NCBI GenBank assembly: GCA_016717205.1 | Contig: JADKGC010000004.1 | Span: 372,001-436,000, forward strand | DNA length: 64,000 nt | Source: Candidatus Flexifilum breve | GTDB lineage: Bacteria; Chloroflexota; Anaerolineae; Aggregatilineales; Phototrophicaceae | Direction: 5' to 3' | Shown: piece after piece, positions 33,680-42,430 of the stretch | Position numbering within the stretch: position 1 is the first letter of the stretch | Layout of the letters: each line of letters begins with the position of its first letter | Notes under the pieces: model-generated | Told to the model about the DNA's origin: nothing | The model's database searches: none | Seen by the model: only the letters and a program-made list of their open reading frames with translations | Program-made: the position numbers and the translations under genes

Positions 33680-33700
33680 GGGACGAGGCATGCCTCGTCC
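33680..33700. repeat. Palindromic dispersed repeat GGGACGAGGCATGCCTCGTCC
   Basis: A 20-base palindromic core with a leading GTA; the same core is at 60536-60556 and 62330-62350. These sequences occur only between genes in this window. They could fold into terminator-like hairpins. Confidence 0.7.
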
Positions 33701-33797
33701 TCAACTTTGTAAAGGCGGTCACAGTTACCTCGCACCGACCTGCTCGCCTCAGCCATGTAAGCCACCAACGCTGCAAGATTCATCAATTCCACACCCA

Positions 33798-33824
33798 CCG
33801 GGGACTACCTCGGCGTTTTTGTTT
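33798..33824 (+). terminator. Possible intrinsic terminator before the 4-TM gene
   Basis: CCGGGG and CCTCGG (one G-T wobble) enclose ACTA and are followed by CGTTTTTGTTT. It lies 180 bases after the FMN reductase and 53 bases before the next gene, so it could separate the two units. Confidence 0.4.
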
Positions 33825-33877
33825 CTGGTATGCTTAGTCAGGATTGACTATCTCCACCCAAAAAGGATCTATCATCT

Positions 33878-34285
33878 ATGAGCATTCAGACTATTCTGTT
33901 TCAAGCCCATTCGGGCGTGCGCTGGTTGGTCGTGCTGGCGACCGTCGTCGCGATCATCGCCATCCTCATCGGTCTGTTCCAGAATCGCCCATATGATGGG
34001 TTCGCCAAGCGCTTTATGACGATTTTCGTGCGCGCGGTTGAAATCCAATGGCTGCTCGGCTTAATCGTGTTGATCGCGCTGGGCGTGCCTGAAGGCACGG
34101 GCTATCGCTGGGGGCACGTCGCCCTGATGACCGTGGCCGTGGTGGTGGCGCATCTCGACATGCCGTTCCGCCGCCGTCCCGACAACGTGCGTTACATGGT
34201 GTCGCTCGCCGTGATCATCGTGACGTTGGTGATCGTCTTCGCGGGGGTGGCGGCGCTGCCCGGTCGTTCGCTGTTCTCGATGTAA
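33878..34285 (+). CDS. Small integral membrane protein (4 TM)
   Basis: Four hydrophobic segments (WLVVLATVVAIIAILIGLF, WLLGLIVLIALGVP, VALMTVAVVVAHLDM, VSLAVIIVTLVIVFAGVAAL) fill the 135 residues. It has a histidine near the N-terminus (QAHSGVRW) and one in the third helix, but no family was recognised. Its stop codon overlaps the start of the MBL-fold hydrolase (TAATG), so the two are translated together. The role is unknown. Confidence 0.75.
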   Translation: MSIQTILFQAHSGVRWLVVLATVVAIIAILIGLFQNRPYDGFAKRFMTIFVRAVEIQWLLGLIVLIALGVPEGTGYRWGHVALMTVAVVVAHLDMPFRRRPDNVRYMVSLAVIIVTLVIVFAGVAALPGRSLFSM

Positions 34286-35295
34286 TGACGGCTATCGAGC
34301 GTTTTGACGCTTCGACGGGCGCGCGGATCTACCGCCTGCCCGTCGAGGCGTTCCCCGGTTTCATCGTCTACTGCTACGTGCTGTTGGAGCAGGGCGTCCC
34401 CACGCTGATCGACTGCGGGTCGGGCATCGGGAACTCCGGCGATCAGCTCGTGGCCGGGATCGCCGCGCTGCGCACCGAGTTCGGCGAAGCGCTGGACATT
34501 GGCGACATTCGCCGCGTGCTGATCACGCACGGGCACATCGATCACTTTGGCGGGTTGGGCGGCGTGCTCGACCTCACAACCGCGCAGGTGGGCGTGCATC
34601 CGCTAGACAGGCGCGTGCTGACCAACTACGAGGAGCGCGTGATCATCGCCACCAAAGACCTGCGCGTGTATCTGGAACGCGCGGGCATCCCGGCAGAGCG
34701 GCGCACCAAACTCATGGAGATGTACGGCTTCGGCAAGAAGTTCTTCCGCTCGGTGGCGGTTGATTTCTCGCTGGAAGAGGGCATCGAACTGGATGGCATG
34801 CGCTTCATCCACACGCCGGGACACTGCCCCGGTCAGGTGTGCATCGTGATCGGCGATGTGCTGATCAGCGCGGATCACGTGCTGGCGGTGACGACGCCGC
34901 ACCAAGCGCCGGAGAGCATCACCGCGTACACGGGCTTGGGGCATTACTTTGAGGCGCTGGCGAAAGTCGCGCGGCTCGACGGTATTCGCGTGGCGCTGGG
35001 CGGGCACGAGACGCCGATCTATAACCTGCACGAGCGCATCGGCGAGATCCGCGCCAGCCATGAGCGCAAATTGGAGCGTGTGGAAACGATCATGCGCGAC
35101 ATGGGGCATCCGTGCACCATCGGCGAGATTTCGCGCGGCATGTACCCGGAGCGGCACGGCTATGATGTGCTGCTGGCGCTGGAAGAAGTGGGCGCGCACG
35201 TTGAGTATTTGTATCAGCACGGGCGGCTGATGGTCGCGAACTTGGACGAGGTCGAACGCGAGGACAACCCCGCCTTGCAGTACGCGCTGGCGTGA
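34285..35295 (+). CDS. MBL-fold metallo-hydrolase
   Basis: The metallo-beta-lactamase-fold ligands are in order: THGHIDHFGGLGG (HxHxDH), HTPGHCPGQVC (His), GDVLISADHVL (Asp) and GGHETPIYNLHERI (His). The C-terminal about 80 residues form a helical extension with HPCTIGEISRGMYP, like the winged-helix tails of LACTB2-type proteins. The enzyme hydrolyses an ester or thioester; the substrate is unknown. It is coupled to the preceding 4-TM gene by a one-base stop/start overlap. Confidence 0.9.
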   Translation: MTAIERFDASTGARIYRLPVEAFPGFIVYCYVLLEQGVPTLIDCGSGIGNSGDQLVAGIAALRTEFGEALDIGDIRRVLITHGHIDHFGGLGGVLDLTTAQVGVHPLDRRVLTNYEERVIIATKDLRVYLERAGIPAERRTKLMEMYGFGKKFFRSVAVDFSLEEGIELDGMRFIHTPGHCPGQVCIVIGDVLISADHVLAVTTPHQAPESITAYTGLGHYFEALAKVARLDGIRVALGGHETPIYNLHERIGEIRASHERKLERVETIMRDMGHPCTIGEISRGMYPERHGYDVLLALEEVGAHVEYLYQHGRLMVANLDEVEREDNPALQYALA

Positions 35296-35301
35296 GCGGA
35301 C

Positions 35302-36057
35302 TCAGGCGGGCGGTTCGAGCGGCACGGTAAAGCGTTCGTCGTCAAGCTGGACGAGCAACTGCTGCGCTGCCGCATCGTAGGTGAGGGTTTTGTTTTCGGG
35401 TTCAAAGCCTGCTTGCCCACACCAATCACCGTAGGTGATCGATTGCCATAGAGGCTGACAGGCTAAAAGCAGCGAATCACACTCCATGACCAGATACTGA
35501 TGATCGGTGCAGATGTCAAAGTCGCTGCGTGTAACGGTGACGAGTGCGTACTGTTTGCCGTCTAGACTTAATGACTGCGTGAGCACAACACTACTCAAGA
35601 CGCTGTTGAGAGCGGCAATACTGGCTAGGGCAAGAGCACCAGTCAAGATAACTGAGGCGATGAACCACTTTGCGTCGCGGCCAATCATGGCGAACAGAAA
35701 AAGGCACGCCGATCCTAGACAGGCGAGGCCGGCTAAAGGTTGACTCAATGCGCAGAGCGGAACGGTAAGCACAAATCCAAGCCACCCCCACCCTGTTGAA
35801 ATAGTGCGTTTTCCCTGTCGTTCGGATGTTGAAGCCGCAATGAGCATTCCTAACAAACTGAGCGCAAGCCCACCCACGAGAATTAGACTGGTATCTGTGA
35901 CCACGATCAGAGGCAGCAGGAGTATGTGCTCGGGCAAATCCTGTGAATGCAGAAATCCCCTTTGCGTCAGAATCACTATTAACTCAGCGAGCGACACGAG
36001 AAGCGCGCAGCTGGCAGCGATGATCAAGGTCTTCGGTTGGCGTAAGCGGCGCAGCAT
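35302..36057 (-). CDS. Membrane protein with C-terminal soluble domain
   Basis: Four to five hydrophobic segments (TLIIAASCALLVSLAELIVIL, ILLLPLIVVTDTSLILVGGLALSLLGMLIA, WLGFVLTVPLCALSQPLAGLACLGSACLFLFAMIG, FIASVILTGALALASIAALN) precede about 80 polar residues with three cysteines (DICTDHQYLVMECDSLLLAC). The frame starts with TTG at 36090, but GGAGG lies nine bases before ATG 36057, which is preferred. The family is unknown. It is convergent with the MBL-fold gene. Confidence 0.7.
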   Translation of the reverse strand: MLRRLRQPKTLIIAASCALLVSLAELIVILTQRGFLHSQDLPEHILLLPLIVVTDTSLILVGGLALSLLGMLIAASTSERQGKRTISTGWGWLGFVLTVPLCALSQPLAGLACLGSACLFLFAMIGRDAKWFIASVILTGALALASIAALNSVLSSVVLTQSLSLDGKQYALVTVTRSDFDICTDHQYLVMECDSLLLACQPLWQSITYGDWCGQAGFEPENKTLTYDAAAQQLLVQLDDERFTVPLEPPA

Positions 36058-36181
36058 GGCGGCGATCCTCCAGTCGCGTTCACTGTTCAAGAGTCATTAT
36101 AGGCACTTGCGCAATCTTTAGCGCGCACTCATCCGCTCATCAGCGTCTGGCGGGATGCTGATGCAAAAATGAGGTGATCGC

Positions 36182-36865
36182 ATGGCCAAAATTCCCATCC
36201 TAGTGTTACTCCTGTTCCTGATCGCGTTCCCGGTCTTCGCCCACGATCCCTCTATCGAGGAGGAGGATTGGGGCGGCTTTGACGAACCCTACCGCGTCGA
36301 GGATGCGACGATTTCCTATGCCCTCTACGGCTACCTCGACGAAGCGGATGTCGACGTGTTCCAGCTCGACTTTAGCGCCGACGACAATCAACTGCGCGTC
36401 GAAGTGCTCGTGCCCGTGTGCGGCGCGCATTACGCGGAGTTCCAGCCCCATTTCGCCGTGTTCAGCGATAACCCGGATGCTGCCGATTCTGACCTGACGG
36501 ACGTCGAATTCCCGTTCGCCGTGCCGGAGGGTTATGCGCCCGTGTATGTCGAAGCGAACGCTGCGCGGGAAGGTGAACGCGAGACGTTTGTCGAGGCGTT
36601 CGGCGGCACGGAATTCTACGAAGCGCCGCGCCTCGATCTCGACGTGCCCGCCGGAACGTATTTGATCGCCGTATATGCGCCCGATGAAGACATTTCCGGC
36701 GATTACACCATCGCGACCGGCTACCGCGAAGTCTTCAGCATGGGGCTCGACACGGTGACAGCAGTCGCCGCCATCCGCGCAAACAGTTGGCTGCACCGCG
36801 ACTGCGATCTCGCGCCGGATGATCCGCATGCAATCATCGAGCACGAGCACGAGCACGGGGATTGA
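36182..36865 (+). CDS. Secreted acidic protein of unknown function
   Basis: A clear signal peptide (MAKIPILVLLLFLIAFPVFA, cleavage before HDPS) precedes a very acidic chain with strand pattern (DADVDVFQLDFSADDNQLRVEVLVPVC ... LDLDVPAGTYLIAVYAPDEDISGDYTIATGY), which looks like one pre-peptidase C-terminal-type or similar beta-sandwich. It ends in a His/Glu tail (EHEHEHGD) that could bind metal. GAGGTGAT precedes the ATG. It is probably extracellular or membrane-surface. No family is certain. Confidence 0.7.
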   Translation: MAKIPILVLLLFLIAFPVFAHDPSIEEEDWGGFDEPYRVEDATISYALYGYLDEADVDVFQLDFSADDNQLRVEVLVPVCGAHYAEFQPHFAVFSDNPDAADSDLTDVEFPFAVPEGYAPVYVEANAAREGERETFVEAFGGTEFYEAPRLDLDVPAGTYLIAVYAPDEDISGDYTIATGYREVFSMGLDTVTAVAAIRANSWLHRDCDLAPDDPHAIIEHEHEHGD

Positions 36866-36868
36866 GGG

Positions 36869-36977
36869 AAACCTCACCCCGTTTCCCCTCACCCCCAACC
36901 CCTCTCCCACGCAAGCGGGGAGAGGGGAAATCTGTCTCCCCTCCCCGAATTCGGGGAGGGGCCGGGGGTGGGGTCGG
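36869..36977. repeat. Dispersed GC-rich repeat (CCTCACCCC...GGGGTGGGG type)
   Basis: Two nested inverted repeats: CCCTCTCCC...GGGGAGAGGG around ACGCAAGC, then CTCCCCTCCCC-GAATTC-GGGGAGGGG. A near-identical copy lies at 62064-62160 and a shorter one at 62236-62270. It lies between the secreted-protein gene and the convergent TIM-barrel gene, so it may serve both as terminator. Confidence 0.75.
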
Positions 36978-36979
36978 AT

Positions 36980-37801
36980 CTACCCGTTCACTGTCAACGG
37001 ATGACTGTGAACCGCTTGATACAACCGCGGCACATCCCGCGCGATCACGCTGCTTTCGCTGCGCCACGCGAACGCTGGCCCCGTGCCACCGTACTCATAC
37101 GAGACGATCCACGGGGTGGCAGCGCGACCTGCACGCATCTCCTCAATGAACCAGTCGAAGGCTGCCCAATCGGCCTCGGTGAAGCCGAGATGATCCTCTA
37201 AGCGCCCATTGTCTAAACGTGTCATACCCGTAACGTGCACTTCGCGGATGCGTTCCAGCGGCAGCCCGCGCACGTACTCGCGCCAGTCGAGGCCGAGCGT
37301 CGCCGCGGAGATGCGCGCGTGTGATAGGTCGAACAGGAAACCGCAGTTCGCCGCTTCGATCACTGAGCGGATGACGTCGGGCAGTACCGCCGGGCGCAGC
37401 ACCGGATATTCGTAATCGGTGTCGTCGCCGTGATGCGGCACATTCTCCGCGATCACCTTATCCGCGCCATAGCGCGCCACGACGTCGGTGAGTTCGCGGT
37501 GCAGTGTGTCGACGATCTGCTGCGGGTCGTACGGCGACGGATAGTCGGGGCGCATGGCCGCGAGGTGCACGTTGACCAGCGGCGTGCTGGTGTCGCGCAG
37601 CAGGCGGTCGACCTTGTGCCAATCCATCTTGCCGAGCTGGCCGCGCCCCACCGTGATCGGAAAGTGGACGTAGACGGGTTTCTGCGCGCGAGCATCGGCG
37701 ATCATGTGGTCCCAATCGGGACACTTGAAGTAGTCGATCGCGATTTGGCCCGCGCTCAGCAGGGCCGCGGCCTGCGGCGAATAGTTGATGGCAAATTGCA
37801 T
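36980..37801 (-). CDS. DUF692/MNIO-like TIM-barrel protein
   Basis: The protein reads as an AP-endonuclease-like TIM barrel with metal ligands spread as in DUF692 proteins: VYVHFPI, LVNVHLAAM, VIAENVPHHGDDTDYEYP (Glu and His), GFLFDLSHARISA (Asp-x2-His), IREVHVTGM and the late Glu of SYEYGG. DUF692 (MNIO) members are iron oxidases that modify peptides, or are uncharacterised. No precursor peptide is seen nearby, so the role here is open. It has 273 residues and is convergent with the secreted-protein gene. Confidence 0.7.
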   Translation of the reverse strand: MQFAINYSPQAAALLSAGQIAIDYFKCPDWDHMIADARAQKPVYVHFPITVGRGQLGKMDWHKVDRLLRDTSTPLVNVHLAAMRPDYPSPYDPQQIVDTLHRELTDVVARYGADKVIAENVPHHGDDTDYEYPVLRPAVLPDVIRSVIEAANCGFLFDLSHARISAATLGLDWREYVRGLPLERIREVHVTGMTRLDNGRLEDHLGFTEADWAAFDWFIEEMRAGRAATPWIVSYEYGGTGPAFAWRSESSVIARDVPRLYQAVHSHPLTVNG

Positions 37802-37945
37802 CCAGTTTTTCTCCCTGTTGCTGCAATCCGGTCACAGCATACCGTTCATATACACGGCTATGCCTGACGTTTCCCCACCGTTCTTCATGGCGAAACCTCG
37901 GATCTATCGGGTATAATTACAAGGTTGAAACGGTGAGAAGATCCG

Positions 37946-38713
37946 ATGACGATTGAAGAACAAATTCGTCAAGCCGCCGCGCTCATCAAGGCGAGTGAGC
38001 GGCTTGTAGTCTTGACGGGCGCTGGGGTGAGCAAAGAATCGGGTGTGCCGACCTTCCGCGACGCGCTGGATGGCTTATGGGCAAAATATGATCCCATGCG
38101 GTTGGCGACGCCGCAGGCGTTTGCCTCGAATCCCAAACTGGTCTGGGAGTTTTACGAATATCGCCGCCGCTTAATGAGCCCGGCGCAGCCAAACCCCGCG
38201 CACCAAGCGCTGGCCGAACTGGAACGACGTATTCCGACGCTGCAAATCATCACGCAGAACGTCGACGATCTGCATGAACAGGCGGGCAGCACGCGTATTA
38301 TCCGCCTGCACGGCAAGATCAGCGCGAACAAGTGCTCCAAGAGCTGTCAGGGCGACCCGACACCCGTCGATGTGACGACGCTCACCTGGGATGAGCAGCA
38401 TGAAGTGCCGCGCTGCCCACACTGCGGCGCATATGTCCGCCCGGATGTCGTGTGGTTCGGCGAAATGCTCCCCCTCGATCAACTGGACGAGGCGAAGCTC
38501 GCCAGCGCGCGCGCCGATGTCATGCTGGTGGTCGGCACGTCGGGCACGGTCATGCCCGCCGCCGATATGCCGCACATCACGCGGCGGGTGGGCGGCAAGG
38601 TGATCGAGATCAACCCGTCGGAGAGCGAACTCACGCCCATTGCTGACCTGTGGTTGAGCGGCGCGGCGGGCAACATTCTGCCCCGCGTGCTGGCGGCGCT
38701 GGATGAAGCGTAA
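37946..38713 (+). CDS. cobB: NAD-dependent protein deacylase of the Sir2 family
   Basis: Sirtuin motifs are all present: LTGAGVSKESGVPTFRD (NAD loop), QNVDDLHEQAGS with RLHGKI (catalytic His), the zinc cysteines NKCSKSC and CPHC, RPDVVWFGEMLP, VVGTSGTVMPA and EINPSESELT. The enzyme removes acyl groups from lysine with NAD. GAYVRPDVVWFGEMLP fits the class III (SIRT5/CobB) group, but the Tyr/Arg pair for desuccinylation cannot be confirmed. The next gene begins near its 3' end inside a dispersed repeat. Confidence 0.93.
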   Translation: MTIEEQIRQAAALIKASERLVVLTGAGVSKESGVPTFRDALDGLWAKYDPMRLATPQAFASNPKLVWEFYEYRRRLMSPAQPNPAHQALAELERRIPTLQIITQNVDDLHEQAGSTRIIRLHGKISANKCSKSCQGDPTPVDVTTLTWDEQHEVPRCPHCGAYVRPDVVWFGEMLPLDQLDEAKLASARADVMLVVGTSGTVMPAADMPHITRRVGGKVIEINPSESELTPIADLWLSGAAGNILPRVLAALDEA

Positions 38714-38733
38714 CGCGGTGGAGACTGTCTGTA

Positions 38734-38832
38734 GCCTCACCCCCCAGCCCCCTCTCCTAGAGGAGAGGGGGAGGCACCAAGGTTGCCGTCTTAAGTCCCC
38801 TCGCCCTTGGGAGAGGGGATTTAGGGGTGAGG
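38734..38832. repeat. Dispersed GC-rich repeat preceding a coding region
   Basis: CCCCCTCTCCTAGAGGAGAG and, further on, TCGCCCTTGGGAGAGGGGAT-TTAGGGGTGAGGC form inverted repeats; the second half recurs at 62436-62474. It stands directly before the hypothetical secreted propeller, and its GGTGAGG end may supply that gene's ribosome site. Confidence 0.65.
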
Positions 38833-38840
38833 CTTTATCT

Positions 38841-39863
38841 GTGATTTTCGCTCTGCTCCTGCTCTTGTCGTTCACAAGCGTTACCGCCCAGACCACCTCC
38901 GTTTATCAAGCGTTCGTCATGAACGGCCCGCTGGATCGGCTGACGTTCATCGACGTGCTGACGGGCGCGCAGACCACCTTTGATCTCGACGGCGACCGCT
39001 ACACGCTCATCAATGGCGGCGTTCTGTTCTTCGACCGCACGACGAACCGCGTCCGCACCGCCGCGCCGAGCGGCACGCTGCGCGATCATCCGTTCGTACA
39101 GTTGAGCGGGGATGCCCGGCGCATCGATTGGGCGCTCAGCGGCGATCAGATCGTGTGGACGCTCACCAGCGGCGCAACGCCCACTCTCACGACCACGACC
39201 TATGCCGCCAATCTCGATGGTTCGAACGAGCGGCAGGTCTTCGCAGACAGCAACGGCGAAGGCGTGCGGGCCTTCCCGGTCGCCGTGAACGGGACGACGG
39301 CCTACATGGATTTTCAGCCGGATAACATTGGCGACATTACGCCGTTTCGCCAGTATGCGGGGTTGTTCGCGCTCGATCTGGCGACCGGAGCGACGGCGAT
39401 GCTCCCCGGCGAACCGGGCTGTTTCTGCGGCGGCGGCATCGGCGCGGGGCGCTTGATTCGCTTGGCGCTGGCGGCGGATCTCGCGGGTTTTGATGTGCAT
39501 GTCATTGATCTGACGCTCGGCTCCGAACACATCATCCCCAGTTTGGGCACATTCACGCAGGGCGGCGATGTGGTGATCGACCCCGGCGGACGTTACGCTG
39601 CTTATGCGCTCGGCGAAATTCGCGACCTTGGCCTGCCGACGCAGAGCGTGCGCACCGTCGTCGCGCTGCTCGATCTGGCGACCATGACGCAGCGCACGCT
39701 CGTCTCCGCGCCGGATCGCCAACTGCGTCCGCTGCAGTTCAGCGAAGGCGCGCTGCTGCTCGGCGATCAACTGGCGAATGAGACACTCAAAGCGGATCTG
39801 TCGACCGGGGATCTGGAGACGGTCGCGCAGGCGGTATTTCTTGGCACAGTACAAAATTCGTGA
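38841..39863 (+). CDS. Exported TolB-like propeller protein of unknown function
   Basis: The frame is open from 38703, but its first 46 codons read a dispersed repeat. GTG 38841 begins a signal-peptide-like segment (VIFALLLLLSFTSVTA), and GGTGAGG lies eight bases before it, so this start is preferred. The mature chain shows TolB/WD40-like strands (RLTFIDVLTGAQTTFDLD, RIDWALSGDQIVWTL, LFALDLATGATAML, DVVIDPGGRYAAYAL). No catalytic motif. It is probably exported and may bind a ligand or scaffold. Confidence 0.65.
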   Translation: MIFALLLLLSFTSVTAQTTSVYQAFVMNGPLDRLTFIDVLTGAQTTFDLDGDRYTLINGGVLFFDRTTNRVRTAAPSGTLRDHPFVQLSGDARRIDWALSGDQIVWTLTSGATPTLTTTTYAANLDGSNERQVFADSNGEGVRAFPVAVNGTTAYMDFQPDNIGDITPFRQYAGLFALDLATGATAMLPGEPGCFCGGGIGAGRLIRLALAADLAGFDVHVIDLTLGSEHIIPSLGTFTQGGDVVIDPGGRYAAYALGEIRDLGLPTQSVRTVVALLDLATMTQRTLVSAPDRQLRPLQFSEGALLLGDQLANETLKADLSTGDLETVAQAVFLGTVQNS

Positions 39864-39903
39864 AACAGCTATAATAAATTCTGAAGACAAGGAAACACCG
39901 TTG

Positions 39904-40593
39904 ATGATTTCGGACTTTGAGCGCCGTAAGGCGAAATATGCCCCGATAGCCCAGACGCTGCACGCGGTCTTTGGTCGCCCGACCTGGCGTCAATCTTTGC
40001 CACCGCTGGATGAGCTGATCGACTGCATTCTGAGCCAGAGCACAACGGATTTGAATAAGGATCGCGCCTTTGCGGCGCTGAAAGCCCGCTTCGCTTCGTG
40101 GGAGCAGGTGATGAACGCGCCGTTGGAAGCAGTGATCGAGACGATTCGCCCGTCTGGCCTCGCGCACCAGAAAGCGCCCGTGATTCAGGATGTACTGCGG
40201 CGCATCTACGTGGAACGCGGCGAGATGAACATCGATTTTCTGGCGGATGTCCCCTTGGATGAGGCCAAAGCATGGCTGACATCGTTCAAAGGGGTGGGGC
40301 CGAAGACCGCCGCCATTGTGCTGTGTTTTGGGTTTAATCGACCCGCGTTTCCGGTCGATACGCATATTCACCGAGTCGGCCAGCGGATCGGGTTTTTGCC
40401 GGCTAATATCAGCGCGGATAAAGCGCATCCGGTGATGGAAAGTATCGTGCCCCCCGAGGCACATTACGAGTTTCACCTTAATCTCATTCGGTTGGGTCGA
40501 GAGATTTGTCAGGCGCGGCGTCCGAAGTGCGAACTGTGTCCCTTGACTGCCCATTGCGACTATTACAAGAGCATGACTTATGGTGAATCCTAA
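39904..40593 (+). CDS. nth: Endonuclease III (DNA N-glycosylase/AP lyase)
   Basis: HhH-GPD superfamily features: ILSQSTTDLNKDRAFAALK, the helix-hairpin-helix LTSFKGVGPKTAAIVLCF with catalytic Lys, the Asp in FPVDTHIHRVGQRIG, and the iron-sulfur cysteines C-x6-C-x2-C-x5-C (ICQARRPKCELCPLTAHC). The enzyme cuts oxidised pyrimidines out of DNA. ATG 39904 with AAGGAAA upstream is the likely start; the frame is open from 39778, overlapping the previous gene. Its end overlaps the first histidine kinase gene by 14 bases. Confidence 0.93.
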   Translation: MISDFERRKAKYAPIAQTLHAVFGRPTWRQSLPPLDELIDCILSQSTTDLNKDRAFAALKARFASWEQVMNAPLEAVIETIRPSGLAHQKAPVIQDVLRRIYVERGEMNIDFLADVPLDEAKAWLTSFKGVGPKTAAIVLCFGFNRPAFPVDTHIHRVGQRIGFLPANISADKAHPVMESIVPPEAHYEFHLNLIRLGREICQARRPKCELCPLTAHCDYYKSMTYGES

Positions 40594-42430
40594 CGTCAAA
40601 CCCCCGGTGGGCATTGGCGACCACGAAATCGCGGCGATGCGGCACAATCTCAATCTGCTGAAGACGCAGGTGCAGATCGGGCGGATCGATCCCGCTTTTC
40701 TCGAAAAGCAGCTGGATAAACTCAACGATCTGCTCGGGCGCATGGATCAAGAGCATAAGCTCCGCAAGCAGCAGGAACGCTTTGAACTGCTGTACAACGT
40801 GAGCCGTTTGCTCGGGTCATCGCTCGACTTGCAGCAGGTGTTGAATCAGGTGATGGACGCGATCTTGCAGCTCACGGGCGCGGAACGCGGTTTCCTCGTG
40901 CTGCGCGACGATGACGGGGCGTTGCAGGTGCAGGCCGCGCGCAACTTCGACCAGCAGACGCTGAGCAGCGAACAGTTCAATTACAGCCGGACGATTGCCA
41001 ACAGCGTGCTCGATACGGGCGAACCTGTCCTCACGACCAATGCGTCGGAAGATCCGCGCTTCAGCGAACATGAGAGCATTGTCGGCCAGATGCTGCGCAG
41101 TATCATGGCGATGCCGCTGCGCGTGCGCGGGCGGGTGATGGGGGCGATCTACGTCGATAACCGCGCGGTCTCTGGCCTCTTTGATGAGACCAACCTGGCC
41201 GCGCTCGAAGCCTTCGCGGGGCAGGCGGCGGTCGCCATCGACAACGCGCAGTTGTTCAGCGCGACCGACCAGAAGCTCGCCGAACGTCTCGAAGAACTGC
41301 GCCAACTGCGGCGGATCGACATCCAGTTGAGCGAAAACCTCGACGTTGAACATGTGATGAAATCCACGCTCGATTGGTCGTGCCGCCTCTCCGAAGCGAC
41401 CTATGGTCACATCGGTCTGGTCGAGAACAAACGGATTCTCGCCGTGCATCATGCCGGGTTCAGCCCGGAAGACACCCAGCCGTTCTACCTCGAAAAGCTG
41501 TATCCGATGGCGCTCAAAGCGGTGGAGACCGGCACGAGCGTCAACAGCTACGACGAAAAACGCGTTCAAGGCGTGTTGATTGTGCCGATTCAGCGCAAAG
41601 ACAAGGTGTTCGCCGTGATCGTGCTGCGGCGCGACTCGTCGTTCACGCAGGAACAGATGGAAATGATCGAGCGTGTGGTCGCGCGCGCCGCCGCCGCCAT
41701 CGAAAACTCGCGCCTGTATTCGCAGTTGCAAACCGCCGACCGCGCCAAGAGCGAATTCGTCGGGACGGTGGCGCACGAGCTCAAGGTGCCGATGAACATC
41801 ATCCTCGGCTACGCGGATCTCGTCATCATGGATGGGGATTTGCGCGAGGAACAGCTCGGGTATATGCAGCGCATCCGCGACGCTGTCAAACGGATGGAAA
41901 TGCTCGTGTCTGACCTGTCAGACATCAGCCGCATCGAAAGCGGGCATTTCTTTATGAATGAAACGCGAGTTGCGGTCGAAGATGTAGTTCAAGCAGTGCG
42001 CGATAACGTCATCACCCAAATCAGAGCGCGCAACCATGCTTACGTCGAACAGGTGAAGGGGAAGATGCCCCCGCTGCGCGTCGATTTCTACCGATTGCTG
42101 CAAGTGCTGACCAATCTCGTGAGCAATGCCTATAAATACACGCCTGATGGCGGCGTTATCACGCTGACGGTAGTGCAGCGCGATAAGCGCGTCGAATTCA
42201 GCGTGCAGGATACCGGCATTGGCCTCTCGGAAGAAGCGATTGAGAAACTCGGGACGAAGTTCTGGCGTGCGGACGATGATTTCACCCGTTCGCAGCCGGG
42301 CACTGGCTTAGGCTTTGCCATCACGTCGAGTCTCGTGCGCCAGATGGGCGGCGAGATCCTCATCGAAAGCCAGGTCGGCAGAGGCAGCAAATTTACGTTT
42401 AGCGTACCCATTGCGGAGGGGAACGCATGA
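40580..42430 (+). CDS. GAF-domain sensor histidine kinase (first of three in tandem)
   Basis: A short N-terminal coiled coil is followed by two GAF domains (about residues 60-215 and 230-375), a DHp domain with H-box VAHELKVPMNIILGYADL, and a HATPase with N-box LVSNAYKYTPDGG, G1 VQDTGIGLS and G2 GTGLGF. There are no membrane helices, so it senses inside the cell. Its start overlaps nth by 14 bases and its stop overlaps the next kinase by four bases (ATGA). No response regulator gene is adjacent. Confidence 0.92.
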   Translation: MVNPNVKPPVGIGDHEIAAMRHNLNLLKTQVQIGRIDPAFLEKQLDKLNDLLGRMDQEHKLRKQQERFELLYNVSRLLGSSLDLQQVLNQVMDAILQLTGAERGFLVLRDDDGALQVQAARNFDQQTLSSEQFNYSRTIANSVLDTGEPVLTTNASEDPRFSEHESIVGQMLRSIMAMPLRVRGRVMGAIYVDNRAVSGLFDETNLAALEAFAGQAAVAIDNAQLFSATDQKLAERLEELRQLRRIDIQLSENLDVEHVMKSTLDWSCRLSEATYGHIGLVENKRILAVHHAGFSPEDTQPFYLEKLYPMALKAVETGTSVNSYDEKRVQGVLIVPIQRKDKVFAVIVLRRDSSFTQEQMEMIERVVARAAAAIENSRLYSQLQTADRAKSEFVGTVAHELKVPMNIILGYADLVIMDGDLREEQLGYMQRIRDAVKRMEMLVSDLSDISRIESGHFFMNETRVAVEDVVQAVRDNVITQIRARNHAYVEQVKGKMPPLRVDFYRLLQVLTNLVSNAYKYTPDGGVITLTVVQRDKRVEFSVQDTGIGLSEEAIEKLGTKFWRADDDFTRSQPGTGLGFAITSSLVRQMGGEILIESQVGRGSKFTFSVPIAEGNA

